Assembly (NCBI GenBank): GCA_029866005.1
Contig: JARXAE010000004.1
Location: 62,001-126,000 of the forward strand
Reading direction: 5' to 3'
Length of the DNA stretch: 64,000 bases
Origin: Fimbriimonas sp.
Lineage (GTDB): Bacteria; Armatimonadota; Fimbriimonadia; Fimbriimonadales; Fimbriimonadaceae
This document shows positions 16,111 to 25,089 of this stretch, piece after piece. Position numbers and translations under genes: made by a program. Every line of letters begins with the position of its first letter. Within the stretch, counting starts at the first letter, position 1. The notes under the pieces are model-generated. The model saw only the letters and a list, made by a program, of their open reading frames with translations. It ran no database searches and was not told the DNA's origin.

Positions 16111-18975
16111 TTAGTAGGACTTCGGAGCGATGATCTCCGTCTTAGTCTTGAGGATCGTTCCGTTGACGTTGACCCGGACTGTGTACTCTCCCGGTTGTGG
16201 GCGAGTGAATCCTCGGGCTTGCCAGGTGATCACTCCTACTCCGCGCTTCTTGAGCGTAGTGAGTTGAGCCTCGCTAATCTGGATCGATTGCTCGTCTCCG
16301 GTTGCGCCCTGATAAGTGGCGGTAACGGTGCCGTTCGCAGGCAGGTCCTTCGGAATCCACACATACACCCTGATTGCCGATCCGTTATTGTTTGAGCCAC
16401 CAAATGTGTCTCCGTCCAGCGGAGAACCAGATTCCCAAGCTGTGTACACGGCTGGGGTGGCGCCCAAGATGACGGGTTCTTTTGGAGCTCGATCTGAGGA
16501 ATCTGCAACGAAGTTCTTTGGCATACCCTCAAGGGCGGCGATGTCGATGGTCCAAATTGATCGACCATGGGTGCCAATCACAAGATCCTTCATGCGAGGA
16601 TGAACCTTGAGATCGTGCACGGCGACCGTGGGGAAGTTTCCACGAATGCGGCTCCAGCTGGCACCTCGATCGGTTGAGAACCGGAGTGACATCTCTGAAC
16701 CCAAGAAGAGCAAATCGGGGTTGGTTTCTCCTTCCTTGATCACGTAGACGCTGTCATAGTCGGGTAGCGAACCAGCCAAAGATTTGAACGTCTTTCCGGC
16801 ATCTTCGCTGACGTAAGCGTAAGAGCGGAAGTCGTTGTTACGGTGCCCATCGGCGGTCACGTAAAGGCGATCCTTTTCCCACTTTGACCACAAAACTCGG
16901 CTGATCCACGTGTTAGCCGCCAATCCGGGGAGCTTGGCAGTGACGTCGGTCCAAGTTGCTCCATTGTCCAGCGAGACGTTGACTTGGCCGTCATCCGAGC
17001 CAGTGACATATCGACCCGGGACGAGGCGAGACTCGTCGAGGGTGACAATCGTACAGTGGTTCTCGGCTCCGGTCGATTCAATATTGATGCTCAGCCGCTT
17101 GCTCAGTTCACCAGACTTGATCTTGCGCGGACTCATGGTGGTGAGATCCGGCGAGATGGGATTCCAGGTATCGCCCCGGTCGGTTGACTTCATCAGTCGG
17201 TTTGACCCGATGTAGACCGTCTTTTGGTCGTGCGGAGAGAGCATGAAAGGGGTGCTCCAGTTGAACCGAAGTGTTTCGCCTTGGATTGTCGGACGAATGC
17301 TCTTTCTTGCTCCAGTTTTCCGGTTGAGACGAGCGGTCGCGCCGCCTTGGCTTTCGCTGAAGACCCACTCTGACTCGGCCTTGTCGACCGCGACATGGAA
17401 GCCATCTCCGCCGTTGAGATTGGTGGCGTTCCATGGTCCTACCGGTCCGTTGGTAGTTTGGGTTGGCAGAGCCCAGCTTCCGTTATCCTGCAGTCCTCCG
17501 TAGACCCAATAAGGGAATTGACCGTCATAGTCAACCGCGTAGAACTGACCGAGGGCGAGCTGGTTGTGGTGCCGCCAGGTGATTCCTTTGTCCTTTGAAG
17601 AGTAGATTCCGCCATCACATCCGGTAAGGAGGTGGTTGGTGTTCTTTGGATCAACCCAGAAGGTATGGTGGTCTGCGTGGGTATTTTGCCCAATAAGTTT
17701 CCAGTCCTTGCCCTGGTTATCAGTGACGAGAAGGTTTAGTCCTCCGATGTAGATTCGGTTCGGATTGACCGGATCGATGGTTGGGTTACTGAAGTAGAAG
17801 GGACGAGGGTTGAGCATGCGAAGGAGGGACCAGGACTCTCCTCCGTTTCGGCTGATATAGATCCCGCCGCCGTTCATCTGGCTTCCTGCAGGGACGGTTT
17901 TCCGCCAGGCATCCGGGTCTTCACGCTTCTTAGGAGCTGGCTTTGCGGGCGTCTTTTGTTCTGGCTTTTGAGCCGTGGCGGGAACTTGGGCACCCTGTTC
18001 GGCGAACAGGCCAAGTTCACTTCCGTCAATATCTCGGCCAGTTAAGCGGTCGTGCTCGCGCTCTGGTTCTTCTTCGTTGTTCGTGCCAGCGGAGAACGGG
18101 TTGTTTGGATCCTTGGGAGGAACAAACTCGACGGTCGCGATCATGATATTGGGATCCTTTGCGTGAATGCTGATCGCGGTTCGTCCGAGAACGGTGTTTG
18201 GTAGCCCTTTTTTGATGGGCTTCCAAGTTTCGCCTCCGTCGGTGCTCTTGAAGATTCCACTTTCGAGACCGCCACTTGCCATCACATATGGTTTGCGAAG
18301 GCGATCCCAGGCACAGGCGAACATGACGCGGGGATTCTTTGGATCGACATCAAGGTCGATGATTCCCGCTCGGTCTCCTTTAGTCAGAACCATTCGCCAC
18401 GTCTTTCCTCCATCGGTTGACTTGTACAGTCCTCGCTCCTCGCTGCGTCCCCACAGTCGGCCGATTGCGGCGACAAAAACGATGTCTGGGTTCTTTGGGT
18501 CAACATAGATTTCTGAGATGTGGCGGGTTTCTCGCAGACCGATGTGAGCCCATGTTTTTCCGCCATCGACGGACTTGTAGACACCGTCACCCCAGGCTAC
18601 AGAGTTGCGGCTGGACTGCTCCCCTGTGCCGACGTAGACCACGTTTGGTTTGGATTGACAGATTGCAACCGCGCCCATACTCACTGAGTTGCCATAGTCG
18701 AAAACGGCATCAAACGTGTCGCCACCATTTTGGGTTTTGAACAATCCGCCGCTGGCGGTTGCGACATAAAAGAGGTCGGGATTGGATTCAGACACGCTGA
18801 AATCCATGATTCTGCCACCCATGTTGGTTGGTCCGAGTTCTCGAGGTCGGAGAGCGTCAAGGATCATCGCGAGACTTCCTTCGCTCTTTGGACGCGGAAT
18901 CGGAGTTTGTGCGACCGATACTGCGGGAATCGAACAGAGTACGGCAGAGAGGGCAAGAAGTTGCCGATATTGCAT
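16111..18975 (-). CDS. Secreted VPS10/sortilin-type beta-propeller protein
   Basis: The product is about 954 residues. The ATG at 18975 is chosen because it gives a clean signal peptide (MQYRQLLALSAVLCSIPAVSVAQ); the frame is open to 19005. The body holds many BNR/sortilin-like blades of the type LFKTQNGGDTFDAVF, VYKSVDGGKTWAHI, IYSSKDKGITWRHH and LMKSTDRGDTWNPI, so it forms one or two large beta-propellers, followed by a C-terminal Ig-like region. Such proteins are annotated as exo-alpha-sialidase-like or glycosyl-hydrolase-like, but I see no catalytic signature. Secretion to the periplasm or surface is inferred; the role is unknown. Confidence 0.85.
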   Translation of the reverse strand: MQYRQLLALSAVLCSIPAVSVAQTPIPRPKSEGSLAMILDALRPRELGPTNMGGRIMDFSVSESNPDLFYVATASGGLFKTQNGGDTFDAVFDYGNSVSMGAVAICQSKPNVVYVGTGEQSSRNSVAWGDGVYKSVDGGKTWAHIGLRETRHISEIYVDPKNPDIVFVAAIGRLWGRSEERGLYKSTDGGKTWRMVLTKGDRAGIIDLDVDPKNPRVMFACAWDRLRKPYVMASGGLESGIFKSTDGGETWKPIKKGLPNTVLGRTAISIHAKDPNIMIATVEFVPPKDPNNPFSAGTNNEEEPEREHDRLTGRDIDGSELGLFAEQGAQVPATAQKPEQKTPAKPAPKKREDPDAWRKTVPAGSQMNGGGIYISRNGGESWSLLRMLNPRPFYFSNPTIDPVNPNRIYIGGLNLLVTDNQGKDWKLIGQNTHADHHTFWVDPKNTNHLLTGCDGGIYSSKDKGITWRHHNQLALGQFYAVDYDGQFPYWVYGGLQDNGSWALPTQTTNGPVGPWNATNLNGGDGFHVAVDKAESEWVFSESQGGATARLNRKTGARKSIRPTIQGETLRFNWSTPFMLSPHDQKTVYIGSNRLMKSTDRGDTWNPISPDLTTMSPRKIKSGELSKRLSINIESTGAENHCTIVTLDESRLVPGRYVTGSDDGQVNVSLDNGATWTDVTAKLPGLAANTWISRVLWSKWEKDRLYVTADGHRNNDFRSYAYVSEDAGKTFKSLAGSLPDYDSVYVIKEGETNPDLLFLGSEMSLRFSTDRGASWSRIRGNFPTVAVHDLKVHPRMKDLVIGTHGRSIWTIDIAALEGMPKNFVADSSDRAPKEPVILGATPAVYTAWESGSPLDGDTFGGSNNNGSAIRVYVWIPKDLPANGTVTATYQGATGDEQSIQISEAQLTTLKKRGVGVITWQARGFTRPQPGEYTVRVNVNGTILKTKTEIIAPKSY

Positions 18976-19103
18976 AGCAAGGCTTTTACCTCTTTCGAGG
19001 GTCAAATGAGTTCCAGTACCGGAAACATTTTCTCTTAAGACCTAATGTTTCATGCGAAGTTGCACGAAAATGATTACGGAGCTTTAAGGAAGCGTCTCTC
19101 GTT

Positions 19104-20108
19104 ATGGAAATGTTCAGCAACTTCTTCAACAATCTCGCATCGCAGCCGTTCGGAATCGCGGTGGGCGCTGGGATTGTCTGTATTCTTTGGGGACTCTTGG
19201 GTAAAGACAACTGTGGAAAGGCCACTGCGCAAGCCTCTTTGGGTGAATCATCTGAGGAGTTTGCAAAGTTGCAGGCAGAGCTTGCAACGGCAAAGGAAGA
19301 AATTGACAAGGTTGCTGACATGCACTCATACATTCGTCAGTTGGAGACCAAACTGCAAGTTTTTGAGGCCGCTACCGCAGAACCTGGCAGCGAAGAGCAC
19401 GAAATGCGGGTGCGAGTGCTTGAACAGCAGCTCGGTGAAAAGGCCGCCATCGAGGCAAAGCTTGCAATTACTCAGCAAGAACTGTCCGACTTGAAAGCAA
19501 AATTTGAAATGCACCAGGCTGTCGCCACAGCCACTTCCGGTTCAGCTCCTGTTGCAGAAGCCGCTCCAGCACCTGCCCCTGTTGTAGAGACGCCAATTTC
19601 CGAGGCGGCTCCTGAGCCGATCACCCCGGCACCAATTGTTGAAAAAGTTTCTGAGCCAACTCTTGAAGAGGTCTTCAAAGTCGAAAAGCAGTCTGCGCCT
19701 ACGATTGCCGCCGAAAAGGTAGAGCAACCTGTGGTTGCTCCGTCAGTTGAAATCGAAGTTTTGCATAATGAAAATCCGGTTTCTCCAACTGTCCAGCCTA
19801 TGGTTGCGTCTGGCGGAGTCGCCGTGGCGGCTAAGCTTGAAGCTGTTGAAGAGCGACCTGCGCTACGAGTAGAAGTGCCGACTCCGGTCACGATCGCGGA
19901 TAATCGAGATCCGCTCGAGGACATTGATGGAATTGGTCCCGTGTATCAGCAAAAGTTGTACGAGGCAGGAATCAAGACATTTGCCCAGCTGGCGGCTGCT
20001 TCACCAAGTCGAATCACGGAAGTGATTGAGCCGCAAAACTGGCAACACATCGACGTCATGAAGTGGCGCCGAGAATCAGCCTTGTACGCGGCAGGTGAAA
20101 AGTCGTGA
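19104..20108 (+). CDS. Membrane-anchored coiled-coil protein with C-terminal helix-hairpin-helix
   Basis: The 334-residue protein has an N-terminal membrane helix (about residues 16-32, GIAVGAGIVCILWGLLG), a coiled coil at about 45-140, a Pro/Ala/Val/Glu-rich linker at about 145-265, and a C-terminal domain (DPLEDIDGIGPVYQQKLYEAGIKTFAQLAAA) of the helix-hairpin-helix type found in DNA-binding and some ribosome- or complex-I-associated proteins. It could tether DNA or nucleic acid to the membrane, but that is an inference. Its stop overlaps the GTG start of the next gene, so the two are coupled. Confidence 0.75.
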   Translation: MEMFSNFFNNLASQPFGIAVGAGIVCILWGLLGKDNCGKATAQASLGESSEEFAKLQAELATAKEEIDKVADMHSYIRQLETKLQVFEAATAEPGSEEHEMRVRVLEQQLGEKAAIEAKLAITQQELSDLKAKFEMHQAVATATSGSAPVAEAAPAPAPVVETPISEAAPEPITPAPIVEKVSEPTLEEVFKVEKQSAPTIAAEKVEQPVVAPSVEIEVLHNENPVSPTVQPMVASGGVAVAAKLEAVEERPALRVEVPTPVTIADNRDPLEDIDGIGPVYQQKLYEAGIKTFAQLAAASPSRITEVIEPQNWQHIDVMKWRRESALYAAGEKS

Positions 20109-21097
20109 AAATGAATGCTAAATCCATCAAGGTGATTGCAGGCGTTGCCCTGATTGGTAGCGCTTTCGCGTTTAGCGGAGGCTCTGTCTCATCGAAGGTG
20201 GAGCCAGTGAAGGCAAAGAGCGGTGCGAAGACTCCCGAAACGGTTGGACTACTGGCCATGACTCATCCAACGGATGAGAAGCATTACAAAGAAGGAACGT
20301 ACGTCTTCGAAGGGCAGATTGGGAGAGGCAAAAAGGTTGAGGTCCTATTCGATGACCGGGATCCAGTACGGATGGACGCTGACTCAGATGGTGCTTATCG
20401 TTTCGAAGCGCCGAAGGTGAAGGCAGGGGATCACAAAATTGAGGTCAAGGTAACCGACGCCAAGAATAAGGGAGCCAAACCTGAATCAGAAGTTTTGGAG
20501 TTTGAGGTCAAGGCAGGAGCACAAAAATCCACCAGCGGCAAGGAGATCATCACCAAAGCTACCGCGAAAGACAAGCCTCGAACGGCCAAGGTAAGCGATG
20601 ACGAACTACCGACCGACCTTCTTCCCGAAGATGACGGATCTGATGTTGTCTATTCGAAGGGATCTGACCTTGGCGTAGACGACGTGGCGAAGAAGGATAC
20701 AGTTGTTGAGGATGAAGCTCACGGTAAGCCAGCAAAGCCGACGGCAACGAAGGGTGGAGCGACAGCAAAGCCCGCAGGCAAGCCGGTGAAACCTGCTGGG
20801 AAGCCAGTTAAACCCGTGGGTAAGCCGGTCGCGAAGAATCCGGCTGGTAAGTTCGTGATCAGTTCACACTCCAATTTCAACGTCGTTCCTCACGGAATCA
20901 TTAAAGTGGGCGGTAAAGGAAATCCTGGCGAAAAGATCATGCTTCTGGTGGATGGAAAGCCTTCCATGCGCGGCACGGTTAAGCCCAACGGCCGCTGGTC
21001 GTTCCCGGTCAAGGTTTCGAAGGCGGGATTCCGAAAGATTACTGCTCAGAACCTGAAGACACGTCAGCTTGTTTGGGTTAAGCTCAAGATTAAGTAA
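20105..21097 (+). CDS. Exported Lys/Pro-rich protein with Ig-like domains
   Basis: The GTG at 20105 overlaps the stop of the upstream gene and yields 330 residues. A signal peptide (KSIKVIAGVALIGSAFAFSGG) is followed by a beta-rich domain at about 48-138 (HPTDEKHYKEGTYVFEGQIG ... AGDHKIEVKVTDA), resembling Ig-like surface-adhesion modules. An acidic linker follows, then a low-complexity PAGKPVKP/VGKPV repeat at about 222-248 and a second beta-rich domain to the end. It may be a cell-envelope protein working with the membrane HhH protein, but the function is unknown. Confidence 0.72.
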   Translation: MKMNAKSIKVIAGVALIGSAFAFSGGSVSSKVEPVKAKSGAKTPETVGLLAMTHPTDEKHYKEGTYVFEGQIGRGKKVEVLFDDRDPVRMDADSDGAYRFEAPKVKAGDHKIEVKVTDAKNKGAKPESEVLEFEVKAGAQKSTSGKEIITKATAKDKPRTAKVSDDELPTDLLPEDDGSDVVYSKGSDLGVDDVAKKDTVVEDEAHGKPAKPTATKGGATAKPAGKPVKPAGKPVKPVGKPVAKNPAGKFVISSHSNFNVVPHGIIKVGGKGNPGEKIMLLVDGKPSMRGTVKPNGRWSFPVKVSKAGFRKITAQNLKTRQLVWVKLKIK

Positions 21098-21111
21098 GTT
21101 GCCGAAGATTC

Positions 21112-21141
21112 AACACCCCTCGTGAACCGAGGGGTGTTTTT
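21112..21141 (+). terminator. Intrinsic terminator
   Basis: AACACCCCTCG (21112-21122) pairs with CGAGGGGTGTT (21128-21138) around a short loop and is followed by a run of T. It ends the two-gene unit at 19104-21097. Confidence 0.9.
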
Positions 21142-21168
21142 CGTTATGGGGTCGGTAAACTCTAGGCC

Positions 21169-22359
21169 ATGGACTTTGCCCTGACGCAAGAGCACGAGTT
21201 GATTCGTGAGATGGCCTATAAGTTCGGACAAAACGAGGTTCTTCCCGGCCTCGCCGAGCGCGACCGCGAGCACCGAAGCGATGCTTCGATGCTGGAGAAA
21301 ATGTCGGAAGGCGGCATTATGGGTATCTCGATTCCGGCGAAGTACGGCGGATCGGACACGGATTACGTCTCGCTCGGAATCGTTTGCGAAGAACTCGAGA
21401 GGGCGGATTCAACGGCGCGAGTCGTCATGTCGGTTCATAGCGGACTCCACTCGTTGACTTTGTTGCAATGGGGAACTGAGGAGCAAAAAGACCGCTGGCT
21501 CCCTGACCTGGCCAAAGGGAACCGATGGGGGGCGTTTGGGCTCACCGAGCCGAACGCGGGATCGGATGCGGCAAATTTGCGGACTACAGCGACCCGCGAC
21601 GGCGACTCCTACATTTTGAATGGTGAGAAGACTTGGATTTCGTTGGCGGACTATGCGCACCAGTTCTTGGTCATTACTCGGTTGACGAACACGGACGCCA
21701 AGGCACCTTATGCGGCGTTTATCGTTGATCGAAACACTCCGGGATTCTCATCGAAGGCCCTGAAAGGGAAGTTGGGAGTTCGGGCAGGGAATACTGGACA
21801 GATCTTCTTTGAGAACATGCGGGTCGATAAGTCGTGCATGCTCGGCGAGGAAGGCGATGGGTTTAAGGTCGCGATGTCGGCTTTGGATCATGGCCGTTAT
21901 ACGGTTGCAGCAGGCGCAGTTGGAATCATTACGGCCTGCCTTGATGCTTCAGTGAAGTACGCGAACGAGCGTTCGGTCGGCGGTGAAGTCATTGGTAAGA
22001 AGCAGTTGGTTCAGCAGATGATCGCTTCAATGGTTCGTGGGCGAGATGTCGGTCGGCTACTGTACTACCAAGTTGGTTGGATGAAGAACCAGGGTCTTCG
22101 GCACACGCGAGAGTGCTCGATGGCGAAGTGGGTGAACTGTGAGGCGGCGTTTGATTCGGCGAACAAGGCGGTCGAGATTCACGGCGCCTATGGTTTCTCA
22201 GACGAATTCCCGGTTGAGCGGTACTTCCGAAACTCGCGCGGCGCGATGATTTATGAGGGAACTCACGAGATTCACACGCTGATGCAGGCGGAATATGAGC
22301 TCGGCTACCGGGTAGATCGTCCGATTGCCCGGGTACTTCCGACTTGGCCGGTTCAGTGA
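21169..22359 (+). CDS. Acyl-CoA dehydrogenase
   Basis: The 396-residue FAD enzyme oxidises an acyl-CoA to the trans-2-enoyl-CoA. Family features are ERADSTARVVMSVHSGL, FGLTEPNAGSDAANLRT and EKTWISLADYAHQFLVI for FAD and substrate binding, and YEGTHEIHTLMQ, where Glu363 is the catalytic base in the position used by short-/branched-chain and glutaryl-type enzymes. Substrate chain length cannot be read from sequence alone. It is followed 12 bases later by a small membrane protein gene. No ETF genes lie nearby. Confidence 0.95.
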   Translation: MDFALTQEHELIREMAYKFGQNEVLPGLAERDREHRSDASMLEKMSEGGIMGISIPAKYGGSDTDYVSLGIVCEELERADSTARVVMSVHSGLHSLTLLQWGTEEQKDRWLPDLAKGNRWGAFGLTEPNAGSDAANLRTTATRDGDSYILNGEKTWISLADYAHQFLVITRLTNTDAKAPYAAFIVDRNTPGFSSKALKGKLGVRAGNTGQIFFENMRVDKSCMLGEEGDGFKVAMSALDHGRYTVAAGAVGIITACLDASVKYANERSVGGEVIGKKQLVQQMIASMVRGRDVGRLLYYQVGWMKNQGLRHTRECSMAKWVNCEAAFDSANKAVEIHGAYGFSDEFPVERYFRNSRGAMIYEGTHEIHTLMQAEYELGYRVDRPIARVLPTWPVQ

Positions 22360-22371
22360 TAGAATAGTCCT

Positions 22372-22797
22372 GTGAAGGCTTGGTGGCTGGGGAAATGGGG
22401 GCAGATGACCGCGTTCAAGCGCATCGTTTTCTGCCTCCTGTTTATTGGGTCGTTCAGCTTTTTGTTTGTCAAAGTTGATGCAGGTCACAGCCAGTGGAAC
22501 GTTTTGGGACCGATGGTTATCATGTGGCTCCTGTCATCGCTTGCTGTCCCTGGATGGCATGTCCCGATCCTCGCACGAGTCTTTGCTTTACCTGTTGTGG
22601 TTCTAGTTCTGAAGGGCATTTTTGAAGAGGCAGCCCTCATCTACGTGGGTCAAGCGTCGATTTCAACCTGGGATGATCTTTGGAACTGGATATCCGCGGT
22701 ATTCAAGCTCGGCGTTTTCACAACAGTATTGATAAAGGGTCGGATGCCACAATGTGTGGTAAATCCGTTCGGTTTGGCGCAATCATCGAAACTCTAG
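22372..22797 (+). CDS. Hypothetical membrane protein
   Basis: The start is a GTG 12 bases after the acyl-CoA dehydrogenase stop. The 141-residue product has about three to four hydrophobic segments, near residues 15-32, 42-58, 62-82 and 105-125. Its N-terminal stretch is basic (GKWGQMTAFKR), which fits a cytoplasmic start. No family is recognised. It is convergent with the SRPBCC gene with 4 bases between their ends. Confidence 0.6.
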   Translation: MKAWWLGKWGQMTAFKRIVFCLLFIGSFSFLFVKVDAGHSQWNVLGPMVIMWLLSSLAVPGWHVPILARVFALPVVVLVLKGIFEEAALIYVGQASISTWDDLWNWISAVFKLGVFTTVLIKGRMPQCVVNPFGLAQSSKL

Positions 22798-22801
22798 GTT
22801 G

Positions 22802-23317
22802 CTACTCCACCAACTGAGCAATTCGCTCGAGCCCGCGGTCAAACGACTTTGAAATCATCTTTTCCGAGTTGAACACGACTCCGAAGAACTTGGCGATGAA
22901 GTTGTTCGAGCCCGACATGATCCAGGAAACGCGGGTTGCGGCGCCTTCGGGAACGAGTTTGAAGTCGGCTCGGGCGGAGGACTTCATAGGTTTTTCAAAC
23001 TCTAGCGCGACATCGACAGCGAGGCTTGGAGCGGAGCGAAGGATGGTGCAGGAGCCGGAGCCGGTCTTCTTGCCGTCCCAGCGGTAGAAAGCCCCCTCAC
23101 CTTCGGTCTTGTCGCCGTAAGTCAAAACTGCGGTCGGCTCCATCTCGATCCAGGGCGACCACTTTTCCCAGTTCCGGAATTCGTTGACTTGCTCAAACAC
23201 CTTTTCGGGCGACGCGTTGATCAATCTTGATCGCTCATACCGGAAGTCATTTGGGCGGGACTGGACATAGATCAGGAACAGAACAAGAACGAAGACCAGG
23301 ACTTGGAGAATGAGCAT
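22802..23317 (-). CDS. SRPBCC family (START-like) protein with N-terminal membrane anchor
   Basis: The 171-residue protein has a hydrophobic segment at residues 2-18, then a polyketide-cyclase/START-like domain: SRLINASPEKVFEQVNEFRNWEKWSPWIEMEP, TYGDKTEGEGAFYRWDGKKTGSGSC and RVSWIMSGSNNFIAKFFGVVF. The fold binds hydrophobic ligands. A close bacterial pattern is the stress-linked SRPBCC protein annotated as polyketide cyclase. The ligand is unknown. The gene is a single unit, convergent with the gene at 22372-22797. Confidence 0.85.
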   Translation of the reverse strand: MLILQVLVFVLVLFLIYVQSRPNDFRYERSRLINASPEKVFEQVNEFRNWEKWSPWIEMEPTAVLTYGDKTEGEGAFYRWDGKKTGSGSCTILRSAPSLAVDVALEFEKPMKSSARADFKLVPEGAATRVSWIMSGSNNFIAKFFGVVFNSEKMISKSFDRGLERIAQLVE

Positions 23318-23345
23318 GGAGGGTTATCTTAACAGATGTCCAGAC

Positions 23346-23380
23346 AAAATAAAACTCTCCTTGGTGAACCAAGGAGAGTT
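23346..23380 (-). terminator. Intrinsic terminator of rpsD
   Basis: A 12-bp stem, AACTCTCCTTGG (23353-23364) and CCAAGGAGAGTT (23369-23380), closes a 4-base loop. On the minus strand it is followed by TTATTTTG, so it ends the rpsD transcript. Confidence 0.9.
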
Positions 23381-23403
23381 GCGACTTGTATGGACGCTCG
23401 AAA

Positions 23404-24012
23404 TTAACGAGCGTAGAATTCGACGACCTGTTGCTCTTGGAAGAACTTAGGGAAATCTTCTCGCTCTGGCATGGCGATGATCTTTCCGTTCATTCCTTGA
23501 ACGTTGGCTTCGATGTACGCAGGAACCGGGGCGCCTTCGTAGTTATTGTTTCGAGCGATGTCTCGGCTGGACTTTCGGTCTCGGACCTCGACGACATCGC
23601 CGACCTTCAGTTGGAAGGATGCAATGTTGACAACCTTTCCGTTGACCATGATGTGGCAGTGGCTGACCATCTGTCGAGCTTGGAAGATCGTCTTTGCGTA
23701 TCCGAGTCGCCAGACTGCAGTTGCAAGTCGGAGCTCAAGGAGGCGAAGGAAGTTAAGCGAGGTGTTGCCGCTCATTCGCTGCGCTTTCTTAAACGTGTTC
23801 GAGAACTGCTTCTCAAGCATGTTGTAGTAGCGACGGATGACCTGCTTCGCCAAAAGCTGCTCGCCGTATTCGGACTGCCGTCGATCCTTGAGGTTTGGAC
23901 CATGCTGACCGAGCGGGTATGGGCGCTTGGTTACAGGGCTGTTCGGTCGACCCCAAATGTCGTAGCCGACAGTGCGGCAGATGTCTGTCTTTCTTCCTCG
24001 ATAAGTTGCCAT
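23404..24012 (-). CDS. rpsD: 30S ribosomal protein S4
   Basis: S4 starts 30S assembly and in many bacteria represses its own operon. The frame is open to 24111, but the ATG at 24012 gives the conserved N-terminus MATYRGRKTDICRTVG and a normal length of 202 residues. The S4 RNA-binding region LELRLATAVWRLGYAKTIFQARQMVSHCHIMVNGKVVNIAS is intact. The N-terminus has only one cysteine, so it is the zinc-free form. Here it stands alone on the minus strand, not in the rpsM-rpsK-rpsD-rpoA cluster, and is divergent from hisB. Confidence 0.96.
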   Translation of the reverse strand: MATYRGRKTDICRTVGYDIWGRPNSPVTKRPYPLGQHGPNLKDRRQSEYGEQLLAKQVIRRYYNMLEKQFSNTFKKAQRMSGNTSLNFLRLLELRLATAVWRLGYAKTIFQARQMVSHCHIMVNGKVVNIASFQLKVGDVVEVRDRKSSRDIARNNNYEGAPVPAYIEANVQGMNGKIIAMPEREDFPKFFQEQQVVEFYAR

Positions 24013-24160
24013 TTCTAAGTCGCTAATGCGCGAGAGAACCCGCGAACATGGAAATATACCCCATCTTGTTGGCAGTTTGCAGAGATAAGTTTGGAGTTTT
24101 TGCAACTCCAAACTCCAAACACCCCACTCCCATCCCGGAACCGTGTAATCTTAGCCTGAA

Positions 24161-24766
24161 ATGAGCAAGTCGGCACCGGGAGTGAGGTTCGCAGAGGTAG
24201 ATCGTGAAACGAAGGAAACACGGATCCATGTGGTGTTAGACCTGGACGGCGGTACGAAGCAAGACATCACAACTGGGATCGGATTCTTCGATCACATGCT
24301 TCAGCAGCTTGCGTTTCATGGTCAGTTCGATGTTGGAATCGAGGCGGAGGGTGATCTTTTCATCGATGATCACCACACGGTCGAAGACGTTGGAATCGTT
24401 TTGGGTCAGGCAGTTCGCCAGGCGTTGGAGTCGAATACAGGCATTGAGCGGTATGGCGTTGCGGCAGTCCCGATGGATGAAGCCTTGATTCAGGCCGTTG
24501 TGGATATCAGCGGAAGGGGTGGCTTTTATACCGACGTTGAGTTTAAGCGGGAACAAGTCGGTGAGCTGTCTACCGAGTGCGTTTGCGAGTTCTGGAAGTC
24601 GTTTGCCGTGAATGCTGGCTTGACGTTGCACATTAGGAAGTTAGCAGGCGAAAACGATCACCACATCATTGAAGGAATGTTCAAATCGGTGGGTAGAGCG
24701 CTTCGAGCGGCGACGACCCGTGTTGAGCGGCAAGGAAGTACGTCGACGAAAGGCCGAATTGGCTAA
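24161..24766 (+). CDS. hisB: Imidazoleglycerol-phosphate dehydratase
   Basis: HisB converts imidazole glycerol phosphate to imidazole acetol phosphate in histidine synthesis. The 201 residues are a monofunctional enzyme. The metal-binding histidine motifs FFDHMLQQLAFHGQFD, DDHHTVEDVGIVLGQA and NDHHIIEGMFKSVGRAL are present. No other his gene is adjacent, so the pathway is scattered in this genome. A TAATCT element at 24146-24151 lies just 9 bases before the ATG, with no ribosome binding site, which is compatible with a very short leader. Confidence 0.96.
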   Translation: MSKSAPGVRFAEVDRETKETRIHVVLDLDGGTKQDITTGIGFFDHMLQQLAFHGQFDVGIEAEGDLFIDDHHTVEDVGIVLGQAVRQALESNTGIERYGVAAVPMDEALIQAVVDISGRGGFYTDVEFKREQVGELSTECVCEFWKSFAVNAGLTLHIRKLAGENDHHIIEGMFKSVGRALRAATTRVERQGSTSTKGRIG

Positions 24767-24810
24767 GTCTTTGAAACCTGCCAAAGCCCCAACGAGTAAG
24801 AGAGAAGAAA

Positions 24811-25083
24811 ATGGACGGACCTGAAGTATTGATCCCGTTGGCCGGAATTTTGTTGGTGTTTGGTACTCCGATCATCATCATCTTGACCAATCACCAACGC
24901 AAGATGGCGGAGCTGATCCACGGACGGCAGGGTCAAACTGCTGGCCAGGATTTGGCTCCGATCTATCACGAACTGAAGAATCTGCGGGATTCTATGAATT
25001 CGTTGTCACTGAATGTTGATTCATTGCGACACGAAGTCAAGGCTCAAGGTGAACTGAGAGATCGCCTTAACATTGGAGAATGA
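24811..25083 (+). CDS. Small membrane protein with coiled coil (PspB-like architecture)
   Basis: The 90-residue protein has one membrane helix at about residues 5-27 (VLIPLAGILLVFGTPIIIIL), then NHQRKMAELI and a helical C-terminus (about 50-88) likely to form a coiled coil. This layout resembles phage-shock protein B, but the match is to architecture only. It is the first of two tandem relatives, with 6 bases between the genes, and both lie between hisB and rpoB. Confidence 0.65.
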   Translation: MDGPEVLIPLAGILLVFGTPIIIILTNHQRKMAELIHGRQGQTAGQDLAPIYHELKNLRDSMNSLSLNVDSLRHEVKAQGELRDRLNIGE

Positions 25084-25089
25084 CCACTC

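Noticed and set aside
20820-20860. CRISPR-like or satellite repeat in the PAGKPVKP region
   Set aside because: The repeats are short, in frame and inside a coding region, so they reflect the protein repeat.
24013-24111. 33-residue N-terminal extension of rpsD
   Set aside because: S4 proteins start at MATYRGRK-type sequence; the upstream residues are unlike the family and lie in the promoter region shared with hisB.
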